A stretch of DNA of 64,000 bases from Glaciecola sp964446865. GTDB lineage: Bacteria; Pseudomonadota; Gammaproteobacteria; Enterobacterales; Alteromonadaceae. Below are positions 1 through 8,827 of the stretch, piece by piece. Position 1 is the first letter of the stretch, and each line of letters begins with the position of its first letter. The notes beneath the pieces are model-generated. The model was not told where the DNA came from. It saw nothing but the letters and a program-made list of their open reading frames with translations, and ran no database searches. A program made the translations under genes and the position numbers. The DNA lies in NCBI GenBank assembly GCA_964446865.1, contig CAYURD010000005.1, positions 34,419-98,418 on the forward strand, given 5' to 3'.

Positions 1-1
1 G

Positions 2-2170
2 CAAGTCGCTCACGCGCGCGAATGGAAACTTATGCTTGTTCCCGACAATACACAAGCACACGTTGACCAAGCTGTAGAGCAAGGACTTTCGTTGACGCTA
101 GGGAGAAGTCTTGAACAAGTCATTGATAAACAAAAAGCCTTTCAAGACTGCCAACAACAGTGGTGTGGTCAAGCATCAATGCAAGACATGCTGTTAACTG
201 TTCGAGAAAAAGCACCGAATGTTCAACTAGTACTACTTTATTCGTTTAATGAAGGCGCACTCCAAGTGCGACTTATTGATCCATTGTCGTTTGAAGTTCG
301 ATTGATTGAACGCTTAAGCGCACTTGGTCAAGACAATACCACCGACATAGTGAGCCTTGGTCAAGATATGGGCTTACTAATTTCAAAACGTTTAGATAAT
401 TTAACGCCCGATTTGCAGTATATTATAAGGTTTGAATCTTTTTTATTTGAAGAACTTAACGGTCTGCCCACTTTCATGCTGTCAGACAATGCTAACGATA
501 ATTTATCGCTTAGTATGTCTAGTCGTCGATTTATGTTGTTCGACCGTTATTTTGCCGTATATGACAGTGAATATCGACTCACTACCTCGTTAACCGCCAG
601 TCAATTAAACGATAGCCTCGCGCAATTTTTTACACAGCAAAATGTTCAGCCATCTTTTGAATTTTCTCATTCAGGAGAAGCAGGTAAACAGTTAATTGTG
701 AAGAGACTAGGTAACCCATACGCGCCATCTTTAGTGACTAATGTTATCCTATTTAGCTTACTTGTTGTGTTACTCATTATTTTGTTAAGACGGCAATATT
801 TAGACTTTTACTTGCGCGAATATGCAAAAACCAGACAAGGCGATGACTGGCTAGAAACCTATCAAAAAGCTCGTTTCGTACTGTATTTTTTGAAAAAGAA
901 ATGGCAAGGTCACGAAATATTGTGGGAGCGTTTATGTCGTGATTCAAACGACCTAGCTAATCAAGCTAAGATGTATTTTGATGCCAGTGATGTGAATACC
1001 GCTAAGCTGTTTGTATCCAAGGCCTTACATACAAATGCCAATAATGGCGTGGCCATCGAATTAATGGACGCTATCAAGCGATTAGAATCAAATTCAAAAG
1101 TCCTATCTGATAATGAACAATGGATTCGAAACAAAATTGCTAAGGCGATGAATAATTATCGCCAAAATCATCCTTTAAAAGCACTTAAGCAGCTTTATCA
1201 AGCGCACGCTATGGCAGCAAAGAGCTTTTCAGAAAAAAGCATAGAAGGTAAAAGCATAGAAGGTAAGAGCGCAGCAGGAAAAGAAAAATCATTAAAAAAA
1301 CAAAGCAAAGCTATCAAAAAGCTCATTAAACAAATTAATCAAAAATTTAGTACTCAGGTAAGCGCTATCACTATAAATTGTTCAAGCGATCCAACGAGTC
1401 TGATTGTTTGTCAAAACCAAGTCGTTCACATAGGTAGAATGCCGAGCAAAGTCGACGATACGTGGATTAGTGGGCAGGATTCAGTGCATTATATTAATCA
1501 CCGTTGTGTATCAAGAATGGGACAACAGTGCTATGTACAAAATATAGATACGGGCTTTTATATTGTTGACGAAAATAGTAAAAATGGCACCTACTTAAAT
1601 GAACTTGCATTGCAGCACAATCATGTTACTGCGCTTAAACATAAAGATAAGCTAAGGATCGGTGGCGGTGAGCCGCTTGTGTCAGTCAATTTAAAGGTGT
1701 CAATTTCCGATGGTAGACAATTACTCAAGCTGCGGCACAACATGGCTGACTATGCGCTGCTTTCTCGAAACGATTTAAACAAAGTCTGGCCCGATAATGC
1801 CTTGTCACTTATGACTGAACTGAACGTGATAAAAAGTACAGTAAAACTATGCTTTGACCCCATTAAACAGCTAATGCTGTTGCAAGACGTAAATGATGTT
1901 AAAAAGTCAAAAAAGAAAGCCTACGTCGATTTATGTCTTATTCGTTTGGGTGAAAACGCAATGATAATTCCTTTACAAGATGCCAATGACTTTGAGATTG
2001 ATACAGTGCCTTTTGCGGGTGAAATGCCCCTAATATTACCTTGTAATATTCGTTATCAAGACAGTCAAATTCAATTATCTGCGTATAATAATACAAGTAT
2101 GCGTCACTCACCCATTTCATATTTAGAAAATGATTACCCAGCCAAAAGCTTAGCAAGTAGTCAATCTTAG
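2..2170 (+). CDS. Membrane-anchored FHA-domain protein, 5' end outside window
   Basis: The frame is open to the left edge of the window, with codons readable from position 2, and the first ATG at 32 has no convincing ribosome binding site, so the true start probably lies upstream. From the ATG at 32 there are 712 residues. The first ~230 residues contain no recognised motif. One membrane segment follows (about residues 235-254, leucine/valine-rich, ending in RR). Next comes a helical, lysine-rich region with a 15-bp in-frame triplication at about residues 403-417. An FHA domain spans roughly residues 455-555: the GR of HIGRMP, an SR pair, and SKNGTYLN near residue 515. FHA domains bind phosphothreonine peptides; the usual His after SR is Gly here, so binding is uncertain. 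It heads a collinear block ending at 10892 and is one nucleotide from the next gene. FHA assignment fairly sure, role unknown. Confidence 0.8.
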   Translation, partial: QVAHAREWKLMLVPDNTQAHVDQAVEQGLSLTLGRSLEQVIDKQKAFQDCQQQWCGQASMQDMLLTVREKAPNVQLVLLYSFNEGALQVRLIDPLSFEVRLIERLSALGQDNTTDIVSLGQDMGLLISKRLDNLTPDLQYIIRFESFLFEELNGLPTFMLSDNANDNLSLSMSSRRFMLFDRYFAVYDSEYRLTTSLTASQLNDSLAQFFTQQNVQPSFEFSHSGEAGKQLIVKRLGNPYAPSLVTNVILFSLLVVLLIILLRRQYLDFYLREYAKTRQGDDWLETYQKARFVLYFLKKKWQGHEILWERLCRDSNDLANQAKMYFDASDVNTAKLFVSKALHTNANNGVAIELMDAIKRLESNSKVLSDNEQWIRNKIAKAMNNYRQNHPLKALKQLYQAHAMAAKSFSEKSIEGKSIEGKSAAGKEKSLKKQSKAIKKLIKQINQKFSTQVSAITINCSSDPTSLIVCQNQVVHIGRMPSKVDDTWISGQDSVHYINHRCVSRMGQQCYVQNIDTGFYIVDENSKNGTYLNELALQHNHVTALKHKDKLRIGGGEPLVSVNLKVSISDGRQLLKLRHNMADYALLSRNDLNKVWPDNALSLMTELNVIKSTVKLCFDPIKQLMLLQDVNDVKKSKKKAYVDLCLIRLGENAMIIPLQDANDFEIDTVPFAGEMPLILPCNIRYQDSQIQLSAYNNTSMRHSPISYLENDYPAKSLASSQS
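1238..1282 (+). repeat. 15-bp in-frame triplication inside the FHA gene
   Basis: Two nearly identical units (AGCATAGAAGGTAAA, 1238-1252, and 1253-1267 with one change) are followed by a diverged third (1268-1282). They encode SIEGK, SIEGK, SAAGK in the linker before the FHA domain. Confidence 0.8.
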
Positions 2171-2171
2171 A

Positions 2172-3818
2172 ATGGAAAATGCCCAACAAGTACAAAGTAA
2201 TCTTATTATGCAGTACGGCGTGAGTGAGCAGCTTAGAGCCGAGTTTGACATGTTACGAGACGTACCAAGTAAACATGGCGCACATAAATTCTCAGAAAGA
2301 ACCGTAGGTAAAATTGCTCAACATTTAGTATGCCGAAATTACGCTAATTTGTGTTATGAATTCGCACACTTAAACTGGGCAATTGTGAATATAGAAGCGA
2401 GTGTTTTAGAGCCGGAACAAGCGTTGATTGAGTTTTATTGGCTGCAAGAAGTCAACACTAAAAATAGCTTTGTTGAGTACTTTGAGCAAGCACTTGCCAC
2501 TCGCACGACTCAAAATTTGGGTATGGGAGCAGACGATACGCTTGTCATTTTTAATGGTGCTAAAATGAGTTTGTTTGATGCTCAATTAAAGATGTGCATA
2601 AACCGCCATGAATTTTTATTAAATGCCAATCGAGCCAATTTGTTTTCTTGTTTTATGGAATGGTTAATTGCTTGTGTTCCTAATTTACTTAGCGATATAT
2701 CAACATTTTTATTAGATAAAGGCTCTAATTCAATTTCAGATTTTGCGACTCATCTACAAAAAACAATATATCAGTATTTGGGTGAACATCTTCCTGCGCT
2801 CAAGTTACAACAGCGCTATCGTTTGTTGGCATCCTGGTATGAACGTAGGCCCACGCAATGTAGTGAAGATAAAAGCTTATTGGAATTTTGGCAATGTCAT
2901 AACCAACATGAAGGCTTTGGAAAATACAGTAATACACTGAAAGAAACCTTGTCGTATTTTAAAGCGATAGAGATTAGTGAGACATCCACGCAAGTGCAGT
3001 TTGCCAAGTCAATTGATCAAAATGCAGACTCGTCAGGCGATTCATTGTCGTGGTCTGAGTCAAACCTGCATTTTGAACGACTTCAAGTGAATGAGGACAA
3101 TGGCTTGAATGTCTTTTTGTTTACACAAGAGATTAAGGTCCTTAGCAAAATTCAGTATGAGCTAATCGCCCTGTTGTGTGACAATGACAACGAGGCAATA
3201 AGACTGCCGTTAAGCTATATTCGAAATACCCTATTTGGGAAGATTCAACACCAAGTTATTCAGGCGAAGCGAAATCAGGCAATTGCACACTCAAGCGAAA
3301 TAGACGCGTTAATAATTCAAGATTATCAGGCTATTAAAAAAGCGCTAGTGTCGTTACAAGCAAGTAATTTGCAAGCTTTATATGCATTTTGTCATATTCT
3401 TATTGATCGCCAAGAAATGAATGAAGCGATGTTTTTACTGCTTAAGCTAACAAAACATATCCCCTCACAGTCAGAATATTATCAATCGTTGGTCAACTTA
3501 GTAAAAGACATCGATAACGCAGAGTCATTAGGTGAAAAAGAGCTGGGACTATTGTCGGCATCAAACCCATGGTTTGCCAATATGCTGATGCAAATGAAGA
3601 AGGCCTTTCAACAAATAAATCGAAAAGGTTTTACAACTAAAACATTAGTGGATACAGAGCAATATCTTGAATGCGCAAAGGATTTGTTTAGTCTTAACAA
3701 GCGTTTAAAAACACTGATTAAACAAGCAGATAAGTCGAATGCCTTTGAGAGTAAAAATTTCGAAGCTGACCGTTTCATATTCTTAGATGAATTTACCAAA
3801 CTTTATATAAGTGAATAA
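2172..3818 (+). CDS. Uncharacterised soluble helical protein, 548 aa
   Basis: This protein of 548 residues starts at an ATG one base after the stop of the FHA gene, so the two are almost certainly cotranscribed and translationally coupled. I see no signal peptide or membrane segment, so it should be cytoplasmic. The sequence reads as mostly alpha-helical, with a more strongly helical second half (about residues 370-540), and shows no enzymatic motif that I recognise. Its place between an FHA membrane protein and two further proteins of the same block suggests a cytosolic scaffold or partner of that complex; this is inference from position only. No family assigned. Confidence 0.75.
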   Translation: MENAQQVQSNLIMQYGVSEQLRAEFDMLRDVPSKHGAHKFSERTVGKIAQHLVCRNYANLCYEFAHLNWAIVNIEASVLEPEQALIEFYWLQEVNTKNSFVEYFEQALATRTTQNLGMGADDTLVIFNGAKMSLFDAQLKMCINRHEFLLNANRANLFSCFMEWLIACVPNLLSDISTFLLDKGSNSISDFATHLQKTIYQYLGEHLPALKLQQRYRLLASWYERRPTQCSEDKSLLEFWQCHNQHEGFGKYSNTLKETLSYFKAIEISETSTQVQFAKSIDQNADSSGDSLSWSESNLHFERLQVNEDNGLNVFLFTQEIKVLSKIQYELIALLCDNDNEAIRLPLSYIRNTLFGKIQHQVIQAKRNQAIAHSSEIDALIIQDYQAIKKALVSLQASNLQALYAFCHILIDRQEMNEAMFLLLKLTKHIPSQSEYYQSLVNLVKDIDNAESLGEKELGLLSASNPWFANMLMQMKKAFQQINRKGFTTKTLVDTEQYLECAKDLFSLNKRLKTLIKQADKSNAFESKNFEADRFIFLDEFTKLYISE

Positions 3819-3819
3819 G

Positions 3820-4377
3820 ATGAACGAAAAGGAACATGGCTTTATTATTCAAGCGCAGTTAGATGGCTTATTGTCAGCGAAAGAGAATATTCTTGTAGAA
3901 TATAAGCTAGAACCAGAGGCTGAACTACTTAGCATGCAAGCGGTGGTTAATACTGCGCTTTATCCTCACAGTAATCAAAGTCAGCATGACATGCTTATTA
4001 TCAATCAGCATTTAACTTACCGCCGATGGTACAAAAACGCCTTAAATGCCATTGGTGCCGTGGTTAGCGATAGTCAAGCAGCGGCGAGCTCGGCGCCATC
4101 AAATATCGATTCTTTTGTACGCAAAGGTATAGGGTTTAGTATTAAGCTTGTGCATGACCAGCAGCATAGCGATGATGTATATGTGATTGTTACCATGGAT
4201 CATATGGATGAGCATCAATACGACAGAGGCGTATTTTTACATACCGAATCTAACGAGACTTTTTTGGTACTTCACTTAGATAATCCTGTTGATAATCGAT
4301 TGCAGACCATCATCAGTGCAAAAAGCGAATACTATGCATCGTTTATTGATGCTGACAGCATAATATATTTGACCTAA
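3820..4377 (+). CDS. Uncharacterised soluble protein, about 185 aa
   Basis: The start is taken at the ATG at 3820; an in-frame GTG at 3811 would overlap the preceding gene by eight bases and add three residues. Either way the gene is tightly coupled to its upstream neighbour. There is no signal peptide or membrane segment. The C-terminal half (about residues 100-180) reads as alternating beta strands (VYVIVTMDHM, GVFLHT, FLVLHL), suggesting a small alpha/beta domain. I do not recognise the family. It belongs to the collinear block 2-10892 and lies 38 bases before the next gene. Confidence 0.7.
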   Translation: MNEKEHGFIIQAQLDGLLSAKENILVEYKLEPEAELLSMQAVVNTALYPHSNQSQHDMLIINQHLTYRRWYKNALNAIGAVVSDSQAAASSAPSNIDSFVRKGIGFSIKLVHDQQHSDDVYVIVTMDHMDEHQYDRGVFLHTESNETFLVLHLDNPVDNRLQTIISAKSEYYASFIDADSIIYLT

Positions 4378-4415
4378 TATTAGAGCACCTACACAATTGA
4401 CTGCCACTACGCGAT

Positions 4416-6062
4416 ATGAGTAAAAAGCTAGCGCAAGTATACATTGCTACAACAAAAGGCTTGGTTGGCGTCAGTTCAATAAGCGAATTAAGCGATGGTG
4501 ATCTAAGGTCAGTCGCCACACTTGCAACTAGTTCAAACCTTGCGGGCATTAATAAAGACTACGCGTCGTTTGTGCATGCTCCTCAAGGGATAATATATAA
4601 AGCGTTTAAAGACTGTGCTTATCGAATAGACTTGTCTCAAAATATTGAGCAAGGAAGCAGTTGGCAGTTAGGCGCATATATCGCTCACTATCTACATGCT
4701 AATCAATTGTTGAGTCAAGCGAATGATATTGCTAAAAATCATGCAAAAGCGCTTGATTATGACCGTGAAAATGACAGTAAACAAAGCAATGATGTGATAT
4801 TTATTGCCACAGGGTGTATTAATACTTTTAATCATCACGTTGAGATGGTAGATGATTTACACAAAAAATGTGTCCGTTCACAAAATTTAATTTCGCAGTG
4901 GCAAGCTCAAGGCAAAACAGTCTGCTTTTTAGTGCCAAAAGATAATTTGCGAAACCCCATATCTGATTCGCCTATTCAGTTATCTCCCATTGGTCATTTG
5001 GATGAGCTGCCTAAACTGTTTAGTGTTTTTGATTTAAGGTGTTCACGTAAAAATGACCATCAAAGTGACCATAAAAATGATCATCAAAGTGATAACGTTG
5101 ATAACGATGTTATTGATAGTGACGAAGAGTTTGAAAAAGCCAACGAAATTTTTGCTGCCAAAGCGGCTGCAAAAAAAGAAAGGGTGATTGGGGCTTCTTA
5201 TCTAGATACTCATCAGCAGCAGACTTTTCCCTTGGATGCTGATGCTAGTAAACACACGCACAGACAATTTGACTCAGGTCAATTTAACGACATACTTGAA
5301 ACAAAGCGTAATATAAAACGCTGGTGCGTTATAAGTTTATTGGCTGTCAGCTTGTTTGTTTTAACGCTTTACATCAGTGAATCAGTATTACTAAAACAAG
5401 CCGTTGATAGCAAACACGAATCACATTCAAAAAATGATGCGAGCAAAACAGCACAGACTTATATTCATGTTGCACATCGCTCACAAAATAAAGCGACATG
5501 CCATATTCCCGAACTAACGCTTCTCAAAGCAGGTAATATTCTAAGTTTAGGCATTAGTAAAACACCTGACACGGCAATAAATAAAGTGTGCGCACTGTTT
5601 TTTATCACGCAAAGCAGCGTAGAAAATGTGTGGATGGTGACTGATAGTAAGGCGATTATCGAATTAGATTATATGTTTGGATCGCATCATGATGATGGCA
5701 TGATAAAAAATAGTGACAAAGACAAGGCACAGATTGCATCTATACAATCGCTATTAAGGTCATCCGAGCAATCTGTGCAGCAAAGTCGTGAGCAAAAACA
5801 AATTCTACGCGACTTCCAACAACTCGCTGCATTTAAAATCTGGTCAATTCCATTGCCGCAAAATATAAGTATGTCTCGCCAGTATAATCTTTTAGTTAGT
5901 TCGAGGTCTCTGGATACAGCAGATTATCAGTCTTTAGATGCTTATTTGTTTAGCATGCATGAGCAAGGACTATTACATGACGAAATGGCGCTCTCACAAT
6001 GGATTGAGAAAACACAGAATGAGCCAGATATGTTTATTATCACGCATACGTTAACGCAGTAA
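4416..6062 (+). CDS. Single-TM protein with degenerate Lon/S16-like cytoplasmic domain
   Basis: This 548-residue protein has no N-terminal signal and one membrane segment at about residues 305-327 (ISLLAVSLFVLTLYI), giving a cytoplasmic N-half and a periplasmic C-half. Residues 80-177 follow the order seen in Lon-type (S16) domains: GSSWQLG, then a helix, then DVIFIATG, then a short helix MVDDLHKKC, then CFLVPKDN. In true Lon the Ser-Lys dyad sits in the first and third of these elements. Ser81/82 and Lys150/151 are possible equivalents, but I cannot show an active dyad, so a non-catalytic fold is as likely. A 24-bp in-frame duplication (5049-5096) encodes an acidic/His-rich linker (about residues 212-227). 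Function unknown; part of the block 2-10892. Confidence 0.7.
   Translation: MSKKLAQVYIATTKGLVGVSSISELSDGDLRSVATLATSSNLAGINKDYASFVHAPQGIIYKAFKDCAYRIDLSQNIEQGSSWQLGAYIAHYLHANQLLSQANDIAKNHAKALDYDRENDSKQSNDVIFIATGCINTFNHHVEMVDDLHKKCVRSQNLISQWQAQGKTVCFLVPKDNLRNPISDSPIQLSPIGHLDELPKLFSVFDLRCSRKNDHQSDHKNDHQSDNVDNDVIDSDEEFEKANEIFAAKAAAKKERVIGASYLDTHQQQTFPLDADASKHTHRQFDSGQFNDILETKRNIKRWCVISLLAVSLFVLTLYISESVLLKQAVDSKHESHSKNDASKTAQTYIHVAHRSQNKATCHIPELTLLKAGNILSLGISKTPDTAINKVCALFFITQSSVENVWMVTDSKAIIELDYMFGSHHDDGMIKNSDKDKAQIASIQSLLRSSEQSVQQSREQKQILRDFQQLAAFKIWSIPLPQNISMSRQYNLLVSSRSLDTADYQSLDAYLFSMHEQGLLHDEMALSQWIEKTQNEPDMFIITHTLTQ
5049..5096 (+). repeat. 24-bp in-frame tandem duplication
   Basis: Two adjacent 24-bp units (5049-5072 and 5073-5096) differ at a few bases and encode KNDHQSDH then KNDHQSDN in the linker before the membrane segment of the Lon-like-domain protein. 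Confidence 0.75.
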
Positions 6063-6198
6063 CTCAATAAGGCACTAACGCAGTGAGGCATTAACTTAGC
6101 GCTAAAAAAATAAAATTAAATATTTTTTTCCCATTACTCACAAAAATTTCCCTAAACGTTACATACCTATTAGTAAGACTTAATAGGAGATGATAACA

Positions 6199-6759
6199 AT
6201 GTCTATTTTTGTTCAAACCAAAAATGGTAAAACAGATAAAATCGAATCATTAACAAAGCGAATATCTGTCGTATTTCTGAGCGTGTTAATACTAAGTGCT
6301 TGTGGCATGACTGAACAGCCTCAGTCACAGCCATATGCGACTATTTACGAGCGTATGGATAATCAATGCATATCGCAAGTACAAAACTTACAAGAAGCCT
6401 TAAGCACCGCTAATCCTAGTCAATATTTGACACTGGCACACTCCGCTAGTCACTGTGTTGGCGACATCGCATTTTCACCCCAGCACCCAGATAATCAAAT
6501 CGCCATGCAGTTTAATGCCTTAGCCGTGTTTAATTTTGTTAAGGCAGGAGATATGCACTCTGCAAAGCAGTCTTTGGTCGAGTTTCGGTCGCGCTTTCCA
6601 CAACAAGACTTGTTATTTGATGATTACTCGTCGTTTGTAGATACCGCAACGGCGCTTATCAAACAACAAGAGCTGTCAGAGCAGTCAATTGCGATGTTAA
6701 ACATTAACCCTGTTCTTCGCGCCGAGCTTAAACGCCAGCGCAAGTGGTCACTGAATTAG
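6199..6759 (+). CDS. Outer- or inner-membrane lipoprotein, 186 aa, unknown family
   Basis: The start is set at the ATG at 6199, eight bases after GGAG (6187-6190); an in-frame ATG at 6190 overlaps that ribosome binding site and is rejected. The N-terminus has a long basic n-region, a hydrophobic stretch (VVFLSVLILSAC) and a lipobox LSAC followed by Gly, so the mature protein is lipid-anchored at that Cys. The rest is helical, with features reminiscent of tetratricopeptide-type repeats (about residues 60-170), although I cannot define units. A 136-base gap precedes it, so a second promoter of the block could lie there. In context it is a candidate envelope anchor for the putative complex. Confidence 0.75.
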   Translation: MSIFVQTKNGKTDKIESLTKRISVVFLSVLILSACGMTEQPQSQPYATIYERMDNQCISQVQNLQEALSTANPSQYLTLAHSASHCVGDIAFSPQHPDNQIAMQFNALAVFNFVKAGDMHSAKQSLVEFRSRFPQQDLLFDDYSSFVDTATALIKQQELSEQSIAMLNINPVLRAELKRQRKWSLN

Positions 6760-6767
6760 GAGCTGTG

Positions 6768-7658
6768 ATGAAAAATCTATTCCCCCTTACTTTTATACTC
6801 TTTGCTGCGCTTGTTGTTGGACAAAGCAAAATTGCAAGTGCGCAATCTCTAAAAGCGGGCAGCAATCAAGATTGGCAGCCTCTATCAGCAGACACCCTTG
6901 TTGATTTACCAGCAAATTTAATTGAAAAAAGAATTCAGCAAGACTTTAAGATGTCGCCCATGGCGAGTGAACTGCTCACTGTTGAACAACAAGTTGCTGA
7001 GCAAAGCCAAAAAATTAAAGCCTTGCAGTCGATATTAGCCGCCAGTGCTGATGAGGCTAGTGCTGAAATGATTGACCAGAAAGTTGAATTAATACAATTA
7101 AAATCTGGTTTTTTAGATTTATTGCAAATGGGTCAGCAATTAAGACAATCTCAACTTGAAAGCAAAATTGATGTGTATCAAGAGGTGTTATCAAGCTTAT
7201 ATTCGCACGCTAGCGAAGAGCAAAACAGCAAAGCATATCAGTTAAAGCTTAGTCAGCAAGAAGCGCGCAAAAGGATGGAGAAAGTTATTCAACAAGTTGA
7301 TGACACGCTTTTACAAGATGGTTACAGCGAGCAAAGCCCATATGCGACAGAATTTGCCCTTAACCTTGAAAAAATTGACCAATTAAAACAAGCGATTTCA
7401 AAGCATAAAGCGAATTTAGCGGCAACAGTAGATGGCGTAGAAGTGAGCACGCAAGAATACGTTCGTCAGTTGTTAATGCAAGCTTCAAGCGAACAGTCAT
7501 TACTTGACCAAGAAGCATTAATGCTCAGTTATATGGCAAAAATTGTTGCGCTTGATGCTCAATCATTAGAATTTGCCATTAGTGAAAGTCAAGATGCAGA
7601 AGCGCTTAGTGCAGTACCTGCAACGACGCCCGCTAACTCTGTCAGCCTATTTTTGTAA
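6768..7658 (+). CDS. Exported coiled-coil protein, 296 aa
   Basis: The start is the ATG at 6768 with AGGAG at 6758-6762; an upstream in-frame GTG at 6744 lies inside the previous gene and is not preferred. A signal peptide is clear (MKNLFPLTFILFAALVVGQS, cleavage probably after ASA near residue 26). The mature part is rich in Gln, Glu, Leu and Ser with long stretches of heptad-like spacing (about residues 65-215), so an extended periplasmic coiled coil is likely. No catalytic motif. It ends nine bases before the next gene, which also encodes an exported coiled-coil protein; the pair may assemble together in the periplasm (inference). Confidence 0.75.
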   Translation: MKNLFPLTFILFAALVVGQSKIASAQSLKAGSNQDWQPLSADTLVDLPANLIEKRIQQDFKMSPMASELLTVEQQVAEQSQKIKALQSILAASADEASAEMIDQKVELIQLKSGFLDLLQMGQQLRQSQLESKIDVYQEVLSSLYSHASEEQNSKAYQLKLSQQEARKRMEKVIQQVDDTLLQDGYSEQSPYATEFALNLEKIDQLKQAISKHKANLAATVDGVEVSTQEYVRQLLMQASSEQSLLDQEALMLSYMAKIVALDAQSLEFAISESQDAEALSAVPATTPANSVSLFL

Positions 7659-7667
7659 GGACATCAC

Positions 7668-8117
7668 ATGAACTTCAATCAACAAAATAAACAAACACAA
7701 AGCGCGGTAATGACTCGAGTTAATCGTACTGCTTTGGTATTTCTTTTAGCCTGCGGCATCAGTAGTCAGGGCCTTGCCAATACAAAACCGAATACGCTTA
7801 GCCTACAAAATCTAGAGCGCGAACGAGCAGCACTTATCAATGATATGCTCGACATGAATTTAGATATGTCTCAACGGCTCAGTAAAATTACTAAACGCCA
7901 ACGTCAATTGACCGACATGGAACGCATGGTCATGCGCGACGAACGCTTGCTAAACACTCAATCAACCTTAGTAACTAACGCGTTTGCACAATATGAACAG
8001 ACTTTTTTAGTCCACGCAGGTGCGGAACAAAACCGTAGTGCCTCTCAGCAGTGGTTAGCAAATGTAAATATCAGCAATGATGCTGTACTTAACTCACGTA
8101 TGGCTTACCGAAAATAA
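7668..8117 (+). CDS. Exported short coiled-coil protein, 149 aa
   Basis: AAGGA lies just upstream of the ATG. After a 17-residue polar and basic start comes a hydrophobic segment (TALVFLLACGISSQGLA) with a plausible signal-peptidase site near residue 38. A Cys lies in the hydrophobic core (LLACG), so a lipoprotein form is an alternative reading. Residues about 47-90 (LERERAALINDM onward) form a strongly charged coiled coil. It is linked to its upstream coiled-coil neighbour by only nine bases and followed by a 135-base gap before the channel gene. Family unknown. Confidence 0.7.
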   Translation: MNFNQQNKQTQSAVMTRVNRTALVFLLACGISSQGLANTKPNTLSLQNLERERAALINDMLDMNLDMSQRLSKITKRQRQLTDMERMVMRDERLLNTQSTLVTNAFAQYEQTFLVHAGAEQNRSASQQWLANVNISNDAVLNSRMAYRK

Positions 8118-8252
8118 ATCGCAGCGGTATATTTTCGGCGCATACTAAAAGGCTATGTTAGTTGGACGGCTTAGAAGGGTGATTTGCTCAACATTTGCTC
8201 AAAAAAAGAGCCAATAATTGAGCTGGTCTTTGTTTAATTAGGAGTGAGTTTT

Positions 8253-8807
8253 ATGTTACCAATCATAAAAAAAAGCATGTTGTTAACAAGAGATGCACAA
8301 AAACTAAGTCATATATTTGGCAATGTGATGTATGGCTTAGGTGTTGTCGTGATCGCACTCGCGCTTATTAGTTTTGCGACTAACATGCAGCTTGAAGACA
8401 TCGTTAACTGGATGCGAGCAAACTTTGGTGCAACGTTTAGCTTAAGCTTTAGTGCTTTGTTATTGTTTGCGAGCTTTTCCATTATAAAAATTTGGAAAAA
8501 ACACCAGATTGAATTTTGGGCGCAAGTTGGTGCACAAGTAGCCAATGCAATTTCAACGCTAGCCTTAACATTCACATTGTTAGGCATAAGTTTAGGGATT
8601 GGTACATTGTCGTCCACGGCCTTAAGCCCAGAGAACGTCAATGAAATAATTTCAAGTTTAACAAGTCAATTTTCAATCGCTTTTATGACCACAGTCGTGG
8701 GTCTTCCGGCAGCAACAATTGTTAGAGCTATTGTCGCAATACTTGTTGCCAAGCATGTTAATAGCGCAAGGCAGACTGCCAATGCCAAGCTTATAGAAGA
8801 AGCGTAG
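8253..8807 (+). CDS. MotA/TolQ/ExbB-like channel protein
   Basis: The start is the ATG at 8253, eight bases after GGAG (8241-8244); a GTG at 8244 inside the Shine-Dalgarno is rejected. The protein has 184 residues and four hydrophobic segments (about 18-42, 59-80, 92-117, 138-168). Segments three and four follow the MotA/TolQ/ExbB pattern: a Thr/Leu/Gly-rich helix (LTFTLLGISLGIGTL), a short polar loop, then a helix with FMTTVVGLPAATIVRAIVA, as in the ion-conducting helices of the family. Members form pentamers around two bitopic partner helices and use proton or sodium flow. It is shorter than MotA (about 295) and TolQ (about 230), with little cytoplasmic mass. No obvious ExbD/TolR/MotB gene follows; the next two bitopic proteins are the candidates. 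Family assignment moderately sure. Confidence 0.75.
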   Translation: MLPIIKKSMLLTRDAQKLSHIFGNVMYGLGVVVIALALISFATNMQLEDIVNWMRANFGATFSLSFSALLLFASFSIIKIWKKHQIEFWAQVGAQVANAISTLALTFTLLGISLGIGTLSSTALSPENVNEIISSLTSQFSIAFMTTVVGLPAATIVRAIVAILVAKHVNSARQTANAKLIEEA

Positions 8808-8827
8808 CAAAACAAAAGGACATCAGA

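Noticed and set aside
8244..8252. GTG start of the TolQ-like gene
   Set aside because: The codon is part of the Shine-Dalgarno GGAG that serves the ATG at 8253.
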